Shown here: positions 22,419-31,239 of the stretch, piece by piece
Position numbering within the stretch: the stretch's first letter is position 1
Layout: every line of letters starts with the position of its first letter
Made by a program: the position numbers and the translations under genes
Assembly: GCA_030652215.1 (NCBI GenBank)
Contig: JAUSBC010000013.1
Span: 1 to 34,634 of the forward strand
Source of the DNA: Sideroxyarcus sp.
GTDB taxonomy: Bacteria; Pseudomonadota; Gammaproteobacteria; Burkholderiales; Gallionellaceae
DNA length: 34,634 nt
Direction: 5' to 3'
The notes under the pieces: generated by a model
Seen by the model: the letters and a program-made list of their open reading frames with translations, nothing else
Database searches by the model: none
What the model was told of the DNA's origin: nothing

Positions 22419-22763
22419 ATGAGCCATCTCGACAAGTCATTACATGCATGGGGCGGCCCCGATTTCGAGGCAGTCCTCAAGGCCGAAGTCGCCCAACTGG
22501 GTGCCGACCAGTTGCCGCTGCAGCAGGGGTTGTCTGTCAGCAGCTATGTGGCAGATAGCCCGGTCACTCTGGTGGTCCACGGCGCGACCGAAACGGATAG
22601 TTCGCTCCACATCAGGGCCGGAATTTTCTACCAGGGGATTGTCGCCGGCTGCAGTTGTGCGGACGACCCGACACCCACCGGCGAAAACACCGAGTACTGC
22701 GAAGTGCAAATAGACATTGATAAAGCAAGCGCCGCGGCCTCGGTTACGTTGCTGGCGGATTGA
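22419..22763 (+). CDS. 114-aa protein with CSC motif, uncharacterised
   Basis: Divergent from the MlaF-like gene. It begins MSHLDKSLHAWGGPDFEAVL, then LPLQQGLSVSSYVADSPVTL, a beta-rich HIRAGIFYQGIVAGCSCADD and a C-terminal YCEVQIDIDKASAAASVTLL. The three Cys (CSC and the later YC) could bind a metal. Codon use and the natural helix-strand pattern support it as real; the ATG has only a weak ribosome binding site. No function assigned. Confidence 0.7.
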   Translation: MSHLDKSLHAWGGPDFEAVLKAEVAQLGADQLPLQQGLSVSSYVADSPVTLVVHGATETDSSLHIRAGIFYQGIVAGCSCADDPTPTGENTEYCEVQIDIDKASAAASVTLLAD

Positions 22764-22828
22764 GTGGTTCGAATAGCCCGACGAACTGGAGGGGCGGCAT
22801 CGCCATCAAGCCACCGGCTTCCGGCAGG

Positions 22829-22834
22829 TATAAT
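22829..22834 (+). promoter_or_regulatory. -10 box TATAAT for ycaO
   Basis: A consensus TATAAT about 65 bases before the ycaO ATG. The base at the -35 region (TCAAGC at 22806-22811) is poor. Confidence 0.45.
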
Positions 22835-22898
22835 CGCACACGGATCACGGTTCCCGATCCCTCCGCCGTTTCATAACCCCATCACCGCAAGCAGCCAC

Positions 22899-24647
22899 AT
22901 GACGATCACAGTAAAGAACGGCGAAACATTCATCACCAGCAAGGACGCCTCGCTCGAATCCTCCATCCGCACGCTGTACGCCAGACTGGAAGCCATTGGC
23001 TTTCACGTGGAGGAGCGCTCCTGGCTGAACGAGATCGAGAACATCTGGTCGGTGCATGTGAGCGACCGCGATTGCCCGCGCCTTTTCAGCAACGGCAAGG
23101 GCGGTTCGGAGCTGGCTGCGCGTGCCAGCGCGCTGGGTGAATTCTTCGAGCGCCTGAGCACCAATTATTTCTGGACGCATTTCTATCTGGGCGAGACCAT
23201 CAGTGGGCGCGATTATGTGCATTACCCGAACGAGCAATGGTTTGCCGTCACGAGCGACAAGTGGCCCGCCGCGCTGCTAACGCCCGAGCTGCACAAATTC
23301 TACAACCCGCAAGGCGGGGTGCTGGCGAGCCAGTTGATCGACCTCAATTCCGGCAATGCCGCGCGCGGAATCTGCGCCATACCCTACCGGCGCCTGCGCG
23401 ACGACAAGACTGTGTTATTCCCCGTCAACCTGATCGGCAATCTGTATGTGAGCAACGGCATGTCCGCCGGCAATACGCTCATGGAGGCGCGCACGCAGGC
23501 GCTCGCCGAGATATTCGAGCGCGACATCAAGTTCCGCATCATCCGTGAAGGCCTTTGTTTGCCGGATGTGCCGGAGGCAGTCATTGCGCGCTACCCGCGC
23601 ATTGCCGCTGGCATCGAGGGATTGCGCGCTGCGGGTTACGGCATCCTGGTCAAGGACGCTTCGCTGGGCGGCAAGTACCCCGTGATGAACGTCACCCTGC
23701 TGCACCCGCAGGACCAGGGCTGCTTCGCCAGCTTCGGTGCGCATCCGCGATTCGAAGTGGCGCTGGAGCGCGCCCTGACCGAGCTGCTGCAGGGCCGTGC
23801 GCTGGACGCGCTGAAAGATTTTCCCGCGCCCGGCTTCGACATGGAGGAGATCGCCGACGCGCAGAATCTGGAGATTCATTTTGTTGACTCCAGCGGGGTG
23901 ATCAGTTGGGAATTCCTGCGCGATACGCCGGACTTCGAATTTGCGGACTGGAATTTTGGCAGCACCACCGAAGAAGATTACCGCTGGTGCTGCGATGCGA
24001 TCCACGCCGGCGGACACGACATCTACGTCGCCGATTTTACCCATCTGGGTGTGTATGCCTGCCGCATTCTCGTGCCCGGCATGTCGGAGATTTACCCCGT
24101 CGAGGAACTGCAATGGCAAAACAACAGCGCGGGCAATCTCGTGCGTCCCGCCTTGCTGCGCTTGCAGGAGCTGGACGAGGACGAATGCGGCGAGTTGTTC
24201 GATACCCTGCTGGATCTTGACCTCGCTGACAATCTCGCGGTCACCACGCTGATCGGCCTCGCGGCCGACCCCGGCAGCGCCTGGGCGGATTTGCGCGTGG
24301 GCGAACTGAAGGCTTTGTTGGCGCTCGCCACCGGCGACGAGGACGAGATACTCGACGGCTGCATCTGGATTGCCCAGCTGGGCGAACTCAACGAGAAGCG
24401 TGCGCGCGTCTACCGTTGCATCGCGCATCTGGTGCAGATCAAAGACCTGTCGCAGGCCGAGTTGACCGCCCCCTATGCGGTCCATCTGCGCCTGATGTAC
24501 GGGGTTGAAACATTGCAACTTGCAGAGCAACTGCTGAGTCGTGAGGTTCGATTCTTCGGTCTGGATACGCTGGGGGAGAACATGCAGGGCAGCGACATGC
24601 ATACGCGCCTGCTGGCGGCCTACGGCAAAGTGCGGGTGGATGAATGA
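22899..24647 (+). CDS. ycaO: YcaO-domain protein, S12 methylthiotransferase accessory type
   Basis: 582 aa, matching the ~586-aa E. coli YcaO. YcaO proteins use ATP to activate amide carbonyls; this subfamily supports RimO-dependent beta-methylthiolation of ribosomal protein S12. Family stretches include DCPRLFSNGKGGSELAARAS, LGEFFERLSTNYFWTHFYLG, NGMSAGNTLMEARTQALAEIFER (ATP-binding region) and FASFGAHPRFEVALERALTELLQG. A helical C-terminal part follows. I chose ATG 22899 because MTITVKNGETFITSK fits the family start; the open frame further upstream does not. It stands alone here, with no rimO or peptide-toxin genes, so thiazole-type natural product synthesis is unlikely. Confidence 0.93.
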   Translation: MTITVKNGETFITSKDASLESSIRTLYARLEAIGFHVEERSWLNEIENIWSVHVSDRDCPRLFSNGKGGSELAARASALGEFFERLSTNYFWTHFYLGETISGRDYVHYPNEQWFAVTSDKWPAALLTPELHKFYNPQGGVLASQLIDLNSGNAARGICAIPYRRLRDDKTVLFPVNLIGNLYVSNGMSAGNTLMEARTQALAEIFERDIKFRIIREGLCLPDVPEAVIARYPRIAAGIEGLRAAGYGILVKDASLGGKYPVMNVTLLHPQDQGCFASFGAHPRFEVALERALTELLQGRALDALKDFPAPGFDMEEIADAQNLEIHFVDSSGVISWEFLRDTPDFEFADWNFGSTTEEDYRWCCDAIHAGGHDIYVADFTHLGVYACRILVPGMSEIYPVEELQWQNNSAGNLVRPALLRLQELDEDECGELFDTLLDLDLADNLAVTTLIGLAADPGSAWADLRVGELKALLALATGDEDEILDGCIWIAQLGELNEKRARVYRCIAHLVQIKDLSQAELTAPYAVHLRLMYGVETLQLAEQLLSREVRFFGLDTLGENMQGSDMHTRLLAAYGKVRVDE

Positions 24648-24773
24648 CTCCGCGCGCCGGACCCCTGTGGGAATGATTGCAGAGTCAGTTTCCGCAATTG
24701 ATTTTGCCGGCAAAGTCGATCATCCTTGCCGGCCTCGGCAGGCCGGGCCCGCCATCAACGATTATGGATTCGC

Positions 24774-25502
24774 ATGTACAGCGTAATTTCAGCCCTGATT
24801 GCCGCCCTCAAGACGCTCTTCCATCCGAAGATGCTTGCGCTCGTGTTATGGCCCATGCTGGTCGCGCTGGTGTTGTGGGTGGGGGCGGCTGCGTATTTCT
24901 GGGCGGACTGGATCGAAGGCATGACCGGCGTGGTGCAGGCAACACCACTGCAGCAATGGATGGAGCAGGGCTTTTTTGCGGTTGTGTCGCATTACCTGAT
25001 CGCCGTCATCCTGGTGTTGCTGCTGCTCCCCGCGATATACGTGACCGCGCTGGTGATCACCTCCGTATTCGCGATGCCGATGATGGTCAACCATGTCGCG
25101 CGGCAATTCTATCCGGAACTGGAGCGCAAGCAGGGCGGCAGCAATGCGGGAAGCGTCGCGAATGCCGCAGTCGCCATCGCCGTGTATTGCGTGGGTTGGG
25201 CGCTCAGTTTGCCGTTGTGGCTGTTTTCGCCGTTCGCCCTGCTGTTGCCGCTGTTGCTGATGGCTTACCTGAACCAGCGCCTGTTCCGTTACGACGCGCT
25301 GGCCGAGCATGCGAGCCGCGAGGAACTCGCGCAGATCGCCGAACGCTCGGTAGCCAAGCTGTATCTGCTGGGCACGGCGGCCGGACTGCTGCAGTTTGTG
25401 CCCTTGCTCAACCTGTTTTTGCCTGTCTATGTCGGTCTGGCATTCATCCACCTGTGCCTTGCCGAGTTGCAGCAATTGCGGCAGCCCGGGACGGGGGACT
25501 GA
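24774..25502 (+). CDS. EI24 / CysZ-like membrane protein
   Basis: 242 aa with about four to six membrane segments: MLALVLWPMLVALVLWVGAA, AVILVLLLLPAIYVTALVIT, AVAIAVYCVGWALSLPLWLF and FVPLLNLFLPVYVGLAFIHL. The EI24-family features are the N-terminal ALIAALKTLFHPKML helix and the conserved LNQRLFRYDALAEHASREE loop. E. coli CysZ of the same family takes up sulfate, but this branch is usually distinct and its substrate is unknown. The ATG at 24774 is in frame with a longer open stretch whose upstream part is not conserved. Confidence 0.85.
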   Translation: MYSVISALIAALKTLFHPKMLALVLWPMLVALVLWVGAAAYFWADWIEGMTGVVQATPLQQWMEQGFFAVVSHYLIAVILVLLLLPAIYVTALVITSVFAMPMMVNHVARQFYPELERKQGGSNAGSVANAAVAIAVYCVGWALSLPLWLFSPFALLLPLLLMAYLNQRLFRYDALAEHASREELAQIAERSVAKLYLLGTAAGLLQFVPLLNLFLPVYVGLAFIHLCLAELQQLRQPGTGD

Positions 25503-25582
25503 TACCGATTGTCAGGGCGGCAAGGCCGTTCAGCCTTTCGTTTGTTTCCGTCTGTGCAGTGCAGTTCGCACGCGATGCGAAT

Positions 25583-26941
25583 TTACAGCGCACGCATGAA
25601 AGCCACCAAGTCACTCTTCTCCTGTTCGTTCAGTTTCAATTCCAGCACCAGGTTGAAAAACTCCACCGTGTCCTCCAGCGTGAGCAGGCGGTCGTCGTGC
25701 AGATACGGCGGCGAGTCCTTGATGCCGCGTAGCGGGAAGGTCTTGATCGGGCCGTCGGCCGATGCCGTGCGGCCGTTGATCGTGACTTCCTTGAAGAAGC
25801 GCTCCACCTTCAGGTTATGCATGAGGTTGTCGGTGTAATAGGGCGGGGTGTGGCAAGTCGCGCACTGTCCCTTGCCGAAGAATACCGCCTGCCCGCGCAT
25901 CTCCTTTTCGCCGGCCTTGGCGGGGTCGAGCTTGCCGAACACATTGAGCTTGGGCGCGGGCGGAAAGTCGAGCAGCGCCTGGAATTCCGCCATGAAATGC
26001 ACTTGGCTGCCGCGTTCGAGGACATTGGTGCCTTTGCGTGCGGCGTCGGCGGGGATGCCGTCGAAGTAGGCGGCTCGCTGTTCGAATTCGGTGAAATCCT
26101 CCACCGTTTTCAGCGCGCGCTGCGAGCCGAACAGGCGCTGGATGTTCAAGCCGCGCAGCGAGGGCGTGTCGATGCGGTGGCGATGTTCGTTGGGCCGGAT
26201 GTCGCCGACCGTGTGCGTGGAGGCAGTGGTATGGCCGTTGGCGTGGCAATCCAGACAGGCCACCCCCTGCGATGCCTTCAAGCTGCGGCGGTCCTCGGTG
26301 GCGTTGAATTGCTGCTGCGGAAAGGGCGTTACCAGCAGACGCAGGCCTTCGAGTTGTTTGGGATTGAGGATGTTCTTGAACAGATCGTTGAAGTTGACGA
26401 GCGTCACAAGTTTGCCTTGCGATACATCGCCAAGGTCCGGCCGCGTTGTCAGGTAGATCGGCGCCGGAAATTCGGGCAGGAAACGATCCGGCAGGTCGAA
26501 GTCGAGATCGAAGCGCGTCAGGTCGCGGTCGGTCTGCTGCAGCGTTTCCTTGATGAGGAATTGCGGGAAAATCATGCCGCCCGCTTCGTGGTGCGGGTGC
26601 GGCAGCGGCAGGAAGCCGGCCGGCCACAACTGCTTGTTCCGGATCTCATCCGGCGACATGGCGGAGAGCTTTTCCCAACTCGTGCTCTTGGGCAGCTTCA
26701 CACGCACACCTTCCTGCACCGCTTTGCCGCGCGACATGGTTGTTCCTTTGGCCGGGCGGTCTGCGAGATCGTAGCGCTCCGCGAGCATGGCCTGCTGGCG
26801 CTGCGCGAATTTTGGTTTTTCGGTTTGCAGGCGCTTGGTCAGACTGGTGAAGTCTTCGTCGGCAGATGCCATGCCCGGCGCGAGACAGGCAACGGCGGTC
26901 AATGTGATCATGAGACGGGATACTCGCGGGTTCAATGCCAT
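25583..26941 (-). CDS. Di-heme cytochrome c peroxidase-family protein
   Basis: 452 aa, periplasmic. Signal peptide: RLMITLTAVACLAPGMASA, cut before DEDF. Two haem c sites: CLDCH (229-233) and CATCH (360-364), with the usual MauG/CcpA-like sequence PLRGIKDSPPYLHDDRLLTL near the end. The N-terminal ~200 residues lack a haem motif and are longer than in classical CcpA (about 320 aa), so this belongs to the larger cytochrome peroxidase-like group. Reduction of H2O2 or oxidation of another substrate is inferred. The start has AAAGGAG with 6-base spacing. Convergent with the EI24 gene, divergent from the ceramidase-like gene. Confidence 0.9.
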   Translation of the reverse strand: MALNPRVSRLMITLTAVACLAPGMASADEDFTSLTKRLQTEKPKFAQRQQAMLAERYDLADRPAKGTTMSRGKAVQEGVRVKLPKSTSWEKLSAMSPDEIRNKQLWPAGFLPLPHPHHEAGGMIFPQFLIKETLQQTDRDLTRFDLDFDLPDRFLPEFPAPIYLTTRPDLGDVSQGKLVTLVNFNDLFKNILNPKQLEGLRLLVTPFPQQQFNATEDRRSLKASQGVACLDCHANGHTTASTHTVGDIRPNEHRHRIDTPSLRGLNIQRLFGSQRALKTVEDFTEFEQRAAYFDGIPADAARKGTNVLERGSQVHFMAEFQALLDFPPAPKLNVFGKLDPAKAGEKEMRGQAVFFGKGQCATCHTPPYYTDNLMHNLKVERFFKEVTINGRTASADGPIKTFPLRGIKDSPPYLHDDRLLTLEDTVEFFNLVLELKLNEQEKSDLVAFMRAL

Positions 26942-27028
26942 GATTGACTCCTTTCGGGGAACACTTCGTTTTCAACGACCGGCATCCTGTATGTTGCGGT
27001 GCATCCGGCTTCGGCGGTTGCATACCAT

Positions 27029-27038
27029 ACGCATGCGT
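27029..27038. promoter_or_regulatory. Palindrome ACGCATGCGT in the divergent promoter region
   Basis: A perfect 10-bp palindrome in the 277-base gap between the peroxidase and ceramidase-like genes. It could be a regulator site for one or both; no regulator is identified. Confidence 0.3.
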
Positions 27039-27183
27039 CGTCGCCGGAACTGTGCGGCAACGAACATTCTCGGGCTGCTCCATCCGGCATCTTTGCCAAG
27101 CGAAGTTGGATTGCAGCCGTATTGAACGTGATCGCACCAGTCGGGCGGCAATACCCGCAGCCACCAATTAATCGGAGATGACG

Positions 27184-27222
27184 ATGCCCTTGAATATTTG
27201 CGAGCCGGGAGGCGCGCGATGA
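27184..27222 (+). CDS. 12-codon upstream ORF overlapping the ceramidase-like start
   Basis: ATG 27184 has GGAG at 27174-27177 (6-base spacing), reads MPLNICEPGGAR and ends in a TGA that overlaps the next ATG (ATGA at 27219-27222). This layout would let ribosomes terminate and restart on the main gene. It may be a coupling leader peptide or chance. Confidence 0.35.
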   Translation: MPLNICEPGGAR

Positions 27223-27962
27223 ACCGCATCCGGGTTGCACTGTGGGCGCCCGCGTGTGGCGTCGCGCTCGCGCTGGTTCTTCTGCCGCCCCTGCCTCAGC
27301 CGCAGGACTACCATCGTTTCGCCGACGCGCGCGCATGGCTGGGCGTGCCGAATTTTCTCAACGTGGTTTCCAACCTGCCCATTCTTCTGGTTGCCGTCGC
27401 GGGACTTTGTGCGGTACGGCAGCGTTCTCCCGGGCGGGCGGAGAGTCTGCCCTATGCGCTGTTCTTCCTGGCGCTGGCCGCAACCGCATGCGGTTCGGCC
27501 TGGTACCACCTCGCGCCGGACAATGCGCGCCTGTTCTGGGACCGGCTGCCGATTGCGGTGAGCTTTGCCATGCTGCTCGCGGCCGTGGTCGCGGAACGTA
27601 CCAGTCCCAAGGCCGGATTGCTGCTGGCGGCGCCGCTGGCTGCGACGGGCGCGGGTTCGGTATGGTACTGGTTGCGCAGCGAGGGGCTGGGCGTCGGCAA
27701 TGTGCTGCCGTATTTCGCCTTCCAGTTTTATGCGCTTCTCGCCATTCTGCTGCTGATGCACTATTGCCCCTCGCGTTACAGCCGAGGCACCGATCTGTAC
27801 CGGATGATCGCGCTGTACGGCGTAGCGCTGGTCGCCGAACTGCTTGATCGCAACTTTTACGCTGTCGGCGAATTCGTCAGCGGGCATACGCTGAAGCATC
27901 TGCTGGCGGCGCTGGCCGCGTATCAACTGGTCGGGATGCTACACTTGCGCAAGCGCATCTGA
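27219..27962 (+). CDS. Ceramidase/CREST-family membrane hydrolase
   Basis: 247 aa with about seven membrane helices. It has the alkaline ceramidase/CREST pattern: SxxxH in ATACGSAWYHLAPDNARLFW (first motif Ser and His), Asp in WDRLPIAVSFAML, and a late HxxxH in SGHTLKHLLAALAAYQ. CREST proteins are zinc membrane hydrolases acting on lipid amides or receptors; the substrate is unknown. The start ATG 27219 has GGGAGG with 6-base spacing; the earlier GTG/TTG choices in frame are weaker. Confidence 0.87.
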   Translation: MNRIRVALWAPACGVALALVLLPPLPQPQDYHRFADARAWLGVPNFLNVVSNLPILLVAVAGLCAVRQRSPGRAESLPYALFFLALAATACGSAWYHLAPDNARLFWDRLPIAVSFAMLLAAVVAERTSPKAGLLLAAPLAATGAGSVWYWLRSEGLGVGNVLPYFAFQFYALLAILLLMHYCPSRYSRGTDLYRMIALYGVALVAELLDRNFYAVGEFVSGHTLKHLLAALAAYQLVGMLHLRKRI

Positions 27963-28025
27963 CTGGCTGGCAACGGAGCGCGACTTTTCCCCAACCGTTT
28001 TACCCACACATTCAGACGAAACGTT

Positions 28026-28736
28026 ATGCGCAAGAAAACCTGGCTCAGTTGGAGCAGCGGTAAAGACAGTGCTTGGGCGCTGCACGTGCTGCGCGAGTCT
28101 GCAGCGCACGAGGTGACGGGGCTGTTCACCACGGTCAACTCGGCATTCGACCGCGTCGCCATGCATGCCGTGCGCGTCGAGTTGTTGCGTCTGCAGGCGC
28201 AGGCGGTGGGCCTGCCGCTGTACCTGATCGGGATTCCCTATCCCTGTTCCGACGCACAGTATGCCGCCGTGATGACGGACTTCGTGGCGCGTGCCCGGGA
28301 CGACGGCGTGCAGTGCATGGCGTTCGGCGACCTGTATTTGCAGGACGTGCGCCGCTACCGCGAGGAGCGCCTGCAGGGCACCGGCATCGAGGCGATATTC
28401 CCCTTGTGGGAAAGGCCGACGCGGGCACTGCTGGGAGAAATGCTGGCCGGCGGCTTGCGCGCCTGCCTTACTTGCGTCGATCCGCGCGTGTTGCCTGCGG
28501 AGTTCGCCGGCCGCGAATTGACGGCGGCGTTACTGGAAAGCATGCCTGCCCATATTGATCCCTGCGGCGAAAACGGCGAGTTTCACTCCTTCGTGTTCGC
28601 CGGCCCGATGTTCTCGCGGCCGCTCGATATCGAAATGGGCGAAGTGGTTGAGCGCGATGGCTTTGTATTTGCGGATTGCCGCCTGCGGGGGCAGACAGCC
28701 GCTATCACGGCCCAAGCCGCACCGTCTGGCGCCTGA
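28026..28736 (+). CDS. Dph6-like ATP pyrophosphatase (diphthine-ammonia ligase family)
   Basis: 236 aa. The PP-loop SSGKDS at residues 10-15 identifies an adenylating N-type ATP pyrophosphatase. The domain continues with GDLYLQDVRRYREERL and IEAIFPLWERPTRALLGEML. It ends with IDPCGENGEFHSFVFAGPMF, the signature of the Dph6 family. In eukaryotes and archaea Dph6 makes diphthamide; bacteria lack that modification, so the bacterial substrate is unknown. Complete. Confidence 0.9.
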   Translation: MRKKTWLSWSSGKDSAWALHVLRESAAHEVTGLFTTVNSAFDRVAMHAVRVELLRLQAQAVGLPLYLIGIPYPCSDAQYAAVMTDFVARARDDGVQCMAFGDLYLQDVRRYREERLQGTGIEAIFPLWERPTRALLGEMLAGGLRACLTCVDPRVLPAEFAGRELTAALLESMPAHIDPCGENGEFHSFVFAGPMFSRPLDIEMGEVVERDGFVFADCRLRGQTAAITAQAAPSGA

Positions 28737-28774
28737 ACTTGCATCGCCGAGCCGGCCTGCGCCGAAAGTGCGCC

Positions 28775-28802
28775 TCGACGGTAGGGCCTTGGCCCATATA
28801 CA
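28775..28802 (+). promoter_or_regulatory. Promoter of mrcB
   Basis: TCGACG (28775-28780, 4 of 6 to TTGACA), 16-base spacer, TATACA (28797-28802). About 40 bases before the ATG. Confidence 0.4.
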
Positions 28803-28839
28803 ATGAACCCGGACCCGTTTATACGCAGGTAATGACTTG

Positions 28840-31239
28840 ATGAAGTTCCCCCCTTTGCCCTGGAACAGATTTCCCTTCAGTTTCAACATCAGATCGCATG
28901 CCAAGGCAATACGCATTACGGTGCTGCTGCTTCTGCTGGCGCTGTCAGGCTACGTGTTCTATCTGGACGTCACCATCCGCGAGGCTTTCGAAGGTCGCAA
29001 GTTCGCCCTGCCGGCGCGCGTCTTCGGGCGAGCGCTGGAAGTGTATCCGGGGCTGAAGCTTACTCCTGTGCAGTTTGTGGACGAGTTGAAGGCAATCGGA
29101 TATCGCGAGCACCCGGAGCCGAACGAAACGGGTACCTATAAACATACCCTGAACGGGCTTGAGTTCACGACCCGGGACTTTGTGTTCGGCGACGGCCCGC
29201 AAACGGCACAGCACCTGCGCATCGAATTCGCCGACGGCAAGGTGACGCTGTTGCAGGAACGCGGCACCGCCGATACCGACCTGGCTTTGCTGCGCATGGA
29301 GCCGCCCCTGATCGGCGGCATTTATCCGGGCCACAACGAAGATCGCGCGTTGTTGCGGCTGGACCAGGTGCCCAAGCCGCTGATCGACGCGCTGATTTCG
29401 ATCGAAGACCGGAAATACTATTCCCATTGGGGCATAGACCCGCGCGGTATTGCGCGCGCGCTTTACAAGACGCTCACCGGGCAGCGCATCGAAGGCGGCA
29501 GCACGCTCACGCAGCAACTCGTCAAGAATTTCTTCCTCACTTCCGAACGCACCCTGACGCGCAAGGGCACCGAAGTGCTGATGGCCCTGCTGCTTGAAAT
29601 GCGTTACAGCAAGGATGAAATTCTCGAAACCTATCTCAACGAGATTTTCCTGGGGCAGGATGCCACGCGCGCCATCCACGGCTTTGGCCTGGCCAGCCAT
29701 TTCTATTTCGACCGCCCGCTGGAGCGGCTGGAGTTGCAGGAAATCGCTACCCTGGTTGGCATGGTCAAGGGGCCGGGCGTGTACGACCCGCGCAAGAAAC
29801 CGGAACTGGTGCTGCAGCGGCGCAACCTGGTGCTGCAGGAGATGGTAAAGCTGAATGTCATCACGCAGGCGCAGTTCGTCGAGGCGCGGCAGAAGCCGCT
29901 CGGCGTGATTCACCGTGCACCCGCCGGCACTTCGCCGTATCCGGCTTTCCTGCAACTGGTGCACCGCCAGTTGCAGCGCGACTACCGCGAAGAGGATCTA
30001 CGCAGCGAAGGTTTGCGTATTTTCACCACGCTGGACCCGCGCGTGCAGCGCCGGGCGGAAGAGGCATTGTCACAGCGTCTTGCGCTAATCGAAAAGACGC
30101 GCAAGATGGCCGCCAATACGCTGGAAGGCTCGGTGGTGGTCAGCAGCACGCAGCAGGGCGAGATACTCGCGCTGGTGGGCGGACGCGAAGCGCGCTATGC
30201 GGGATTCAACCGCGCCGTGGATGCACAGCGCCCGATCGGCTCGCTGGCCAAGCCCATCGTGTTTCTGACCGCGCTCGAAAAGCCGGATCTCTATACGCTG
30301 GTCACGCCGCTGGACGACAGCCCGCTGGTGTGGCGACAGGCGGGCACCGGCGACTGGAAACCGCAGAACTACGATCACAAGTTCCACGATCAGGTGCAGC
30401 TGCGTACGGCGCTGGCGCATTCCTATAATGTGTCCACCGCGCGCCTCGGCATCGAGATCGGTGTCGATGCGATACTCGACAAGCTTCCGCTGTACGGTAT
30501 CGAACGCCGGCCGCCGCCATTCGCTTCGTCGCTGCTGGGGGCATTCGAGCTTTCGCCGGTCGAAGTGGCGCAGTTGTACCAGACCTTCGCCGACGGCGGT
30601 TTCCGCACGCCGTTGCGCGCCATCCGCGAGATCGTCACCGCGGACGGCGTGCCGCTGCAGCGTTACCCGCTTAACGTCGATCCCGTCTCTGCCGCAGGCC
30701 CCGTCTATCTACTGACCACGGCCCTGCAGGGCGTGGTGCGCGAGGGCACCGCGCAATCGCTGGCCAATTGGCTGCCCGCCGAACTGAATGTGGCCGGCAA
30801 GACCGGCACCACCGACGATCTGCGCGACCGTTGGTGTGCCGGATACACCGGCGACCGCGTGGCCGTGGTGTGGGTCGGCCGCGACGACAACAAGCCTTCC
30901 GGATTGACCGGCGCCTCGGGCGCCATGACCGTGTGGGGCGAGATGATGAAGAACATCGATCCCGAACCTTTGCAGCCGGATGTTCCGGAGGATATAGAAC
31001 TGTTTAATGTCGATCCGGTCAGCGGCCTGCGCTATAACGAAGATTGCCGCACCGGCGTTTTGATGCCGTTCATCAAGGGGTCGGAGCCGACCGAAATATC
31101 GGCCTGTGCTTTTGCGTCTGCGGAGACGCCGGCGGCCGACGATAAGCCGCTCGCCGGGACTGACGTGCCGACCGCAGCCAAACCGGAAGTCAAACAGGAG
31201 CCGGAGAAGAAAAACTGGCTGCAGAGGATGTTTAATTGA
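28840..31239 (+). CDS. mrcB: Penicillin-binding protein 1B (bifunctional peptidoglycan synthase)
   Basis: 799 aa. N-terminal cytoplasmic part, one membrane helix (~25-42), a UB2H-like domain (~60-150), then the GT51 glycosyltransferase: catalytic Glu189 in SIEDRKYYSHWGIDPRG and GGSTLTQQLVKN at 219-230. The transpeptidase has the SLAK motif (Ser468, Lys471), SYN at 528-530 and KTGT at 654-657. The UB2H domain is the docking site of lipoprotein activators, and one such lipoprotein follows directly. I chose ATG 28840 (AGGT upstream); an in-frame TTG just before it is equally possible. All catalytic motifs are intact. Confidence 0.96.
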   Translation: MKFPPLPWNRFPFSFNIRSHAKAIRITVLLLLLALSGYVFYLDVTIREAFEGRKFALPARVFGRALEVYPGLKLTPVQFVDELKAIGYREHPEPNETGTYKHTLNGLEFTTRDFVFGDGPQTAQHLRIEFADGKVTLLQERGTADTDLALLRMEPPLIGGIYPGHNEDRALLRLDQVPKPLIDALISIEDRKYYSHWGIDPRGIARALYKTLTGQRIEGGSTLTQQLVKNFFLTSERTLTRKGTEVLMALLLEMRYSKDEILETYLNEIFLGQDATRAIHGFGLASHFYFDRPLERLELQEIATLVGMVKGPGVYDPRKKPELVLQRRNLVLQEMVKLNVITQAQFVEARQKPLGVIHRAPAGTSPYPAFLQLVHRQLQRDYREEDLRSEGLRIFTTLDPRVQRRAEEALSQRLALIEKTRKMAANTLEGSVVVSSTQQGEILALVGGREARYAGFNRAVDAQRPIGSLAKPIVFLTALEKPDLYTLVTPLDDSPLVWRQAGTGDWKPQNYDHKFHDQVQLRTALAHSYNVSTARLGIEIGVDAILDKLPLYGIERRPPPFASSLLGAFELSPVEVAQLYQTFADGGFRTPLRAIREIVTADGVPLQRYPLNVDPVSAAGPVYLLTTALQGVVREGTAQSLANWLPAELNVAGKTGTTDDLRDRWCAGYTGDRVAVVWVGRDDNKPSGLTGASGAMTVWGEMMKNIDPEPLQPDVPEDIELFNVDPVSGLRYNEDCRTGVLMPFIKGSEPTEISACAFASAETPAADDKPLAGTDVPTAAKPEVKQEPEKKNWLQRMFN

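Noticed and set aside
22899-24647. YcaO as part of an azoline/azole RiPP cluster
   Set aside because: No precursor peptide, E1-like partner or dehydrogenase nearby, and length and sequence match the ribosomal S12 accessory type.
23415-24713. 432-codon open frame on the minus strand opposite ycaO
   Set aside because: It mirrors the full-length ycaO gene, has no ribosome binding site or recognisable family, and arises from GC-rich codon use on the other strand.
25817-26947. 376-codon plus-strand open frame opposite the di-heme peroxidase gene
   Set aside because: Shadow of the haem protein gene, whose signal peptide, two CxxCH motifs and ribosome binding site settle the strand.
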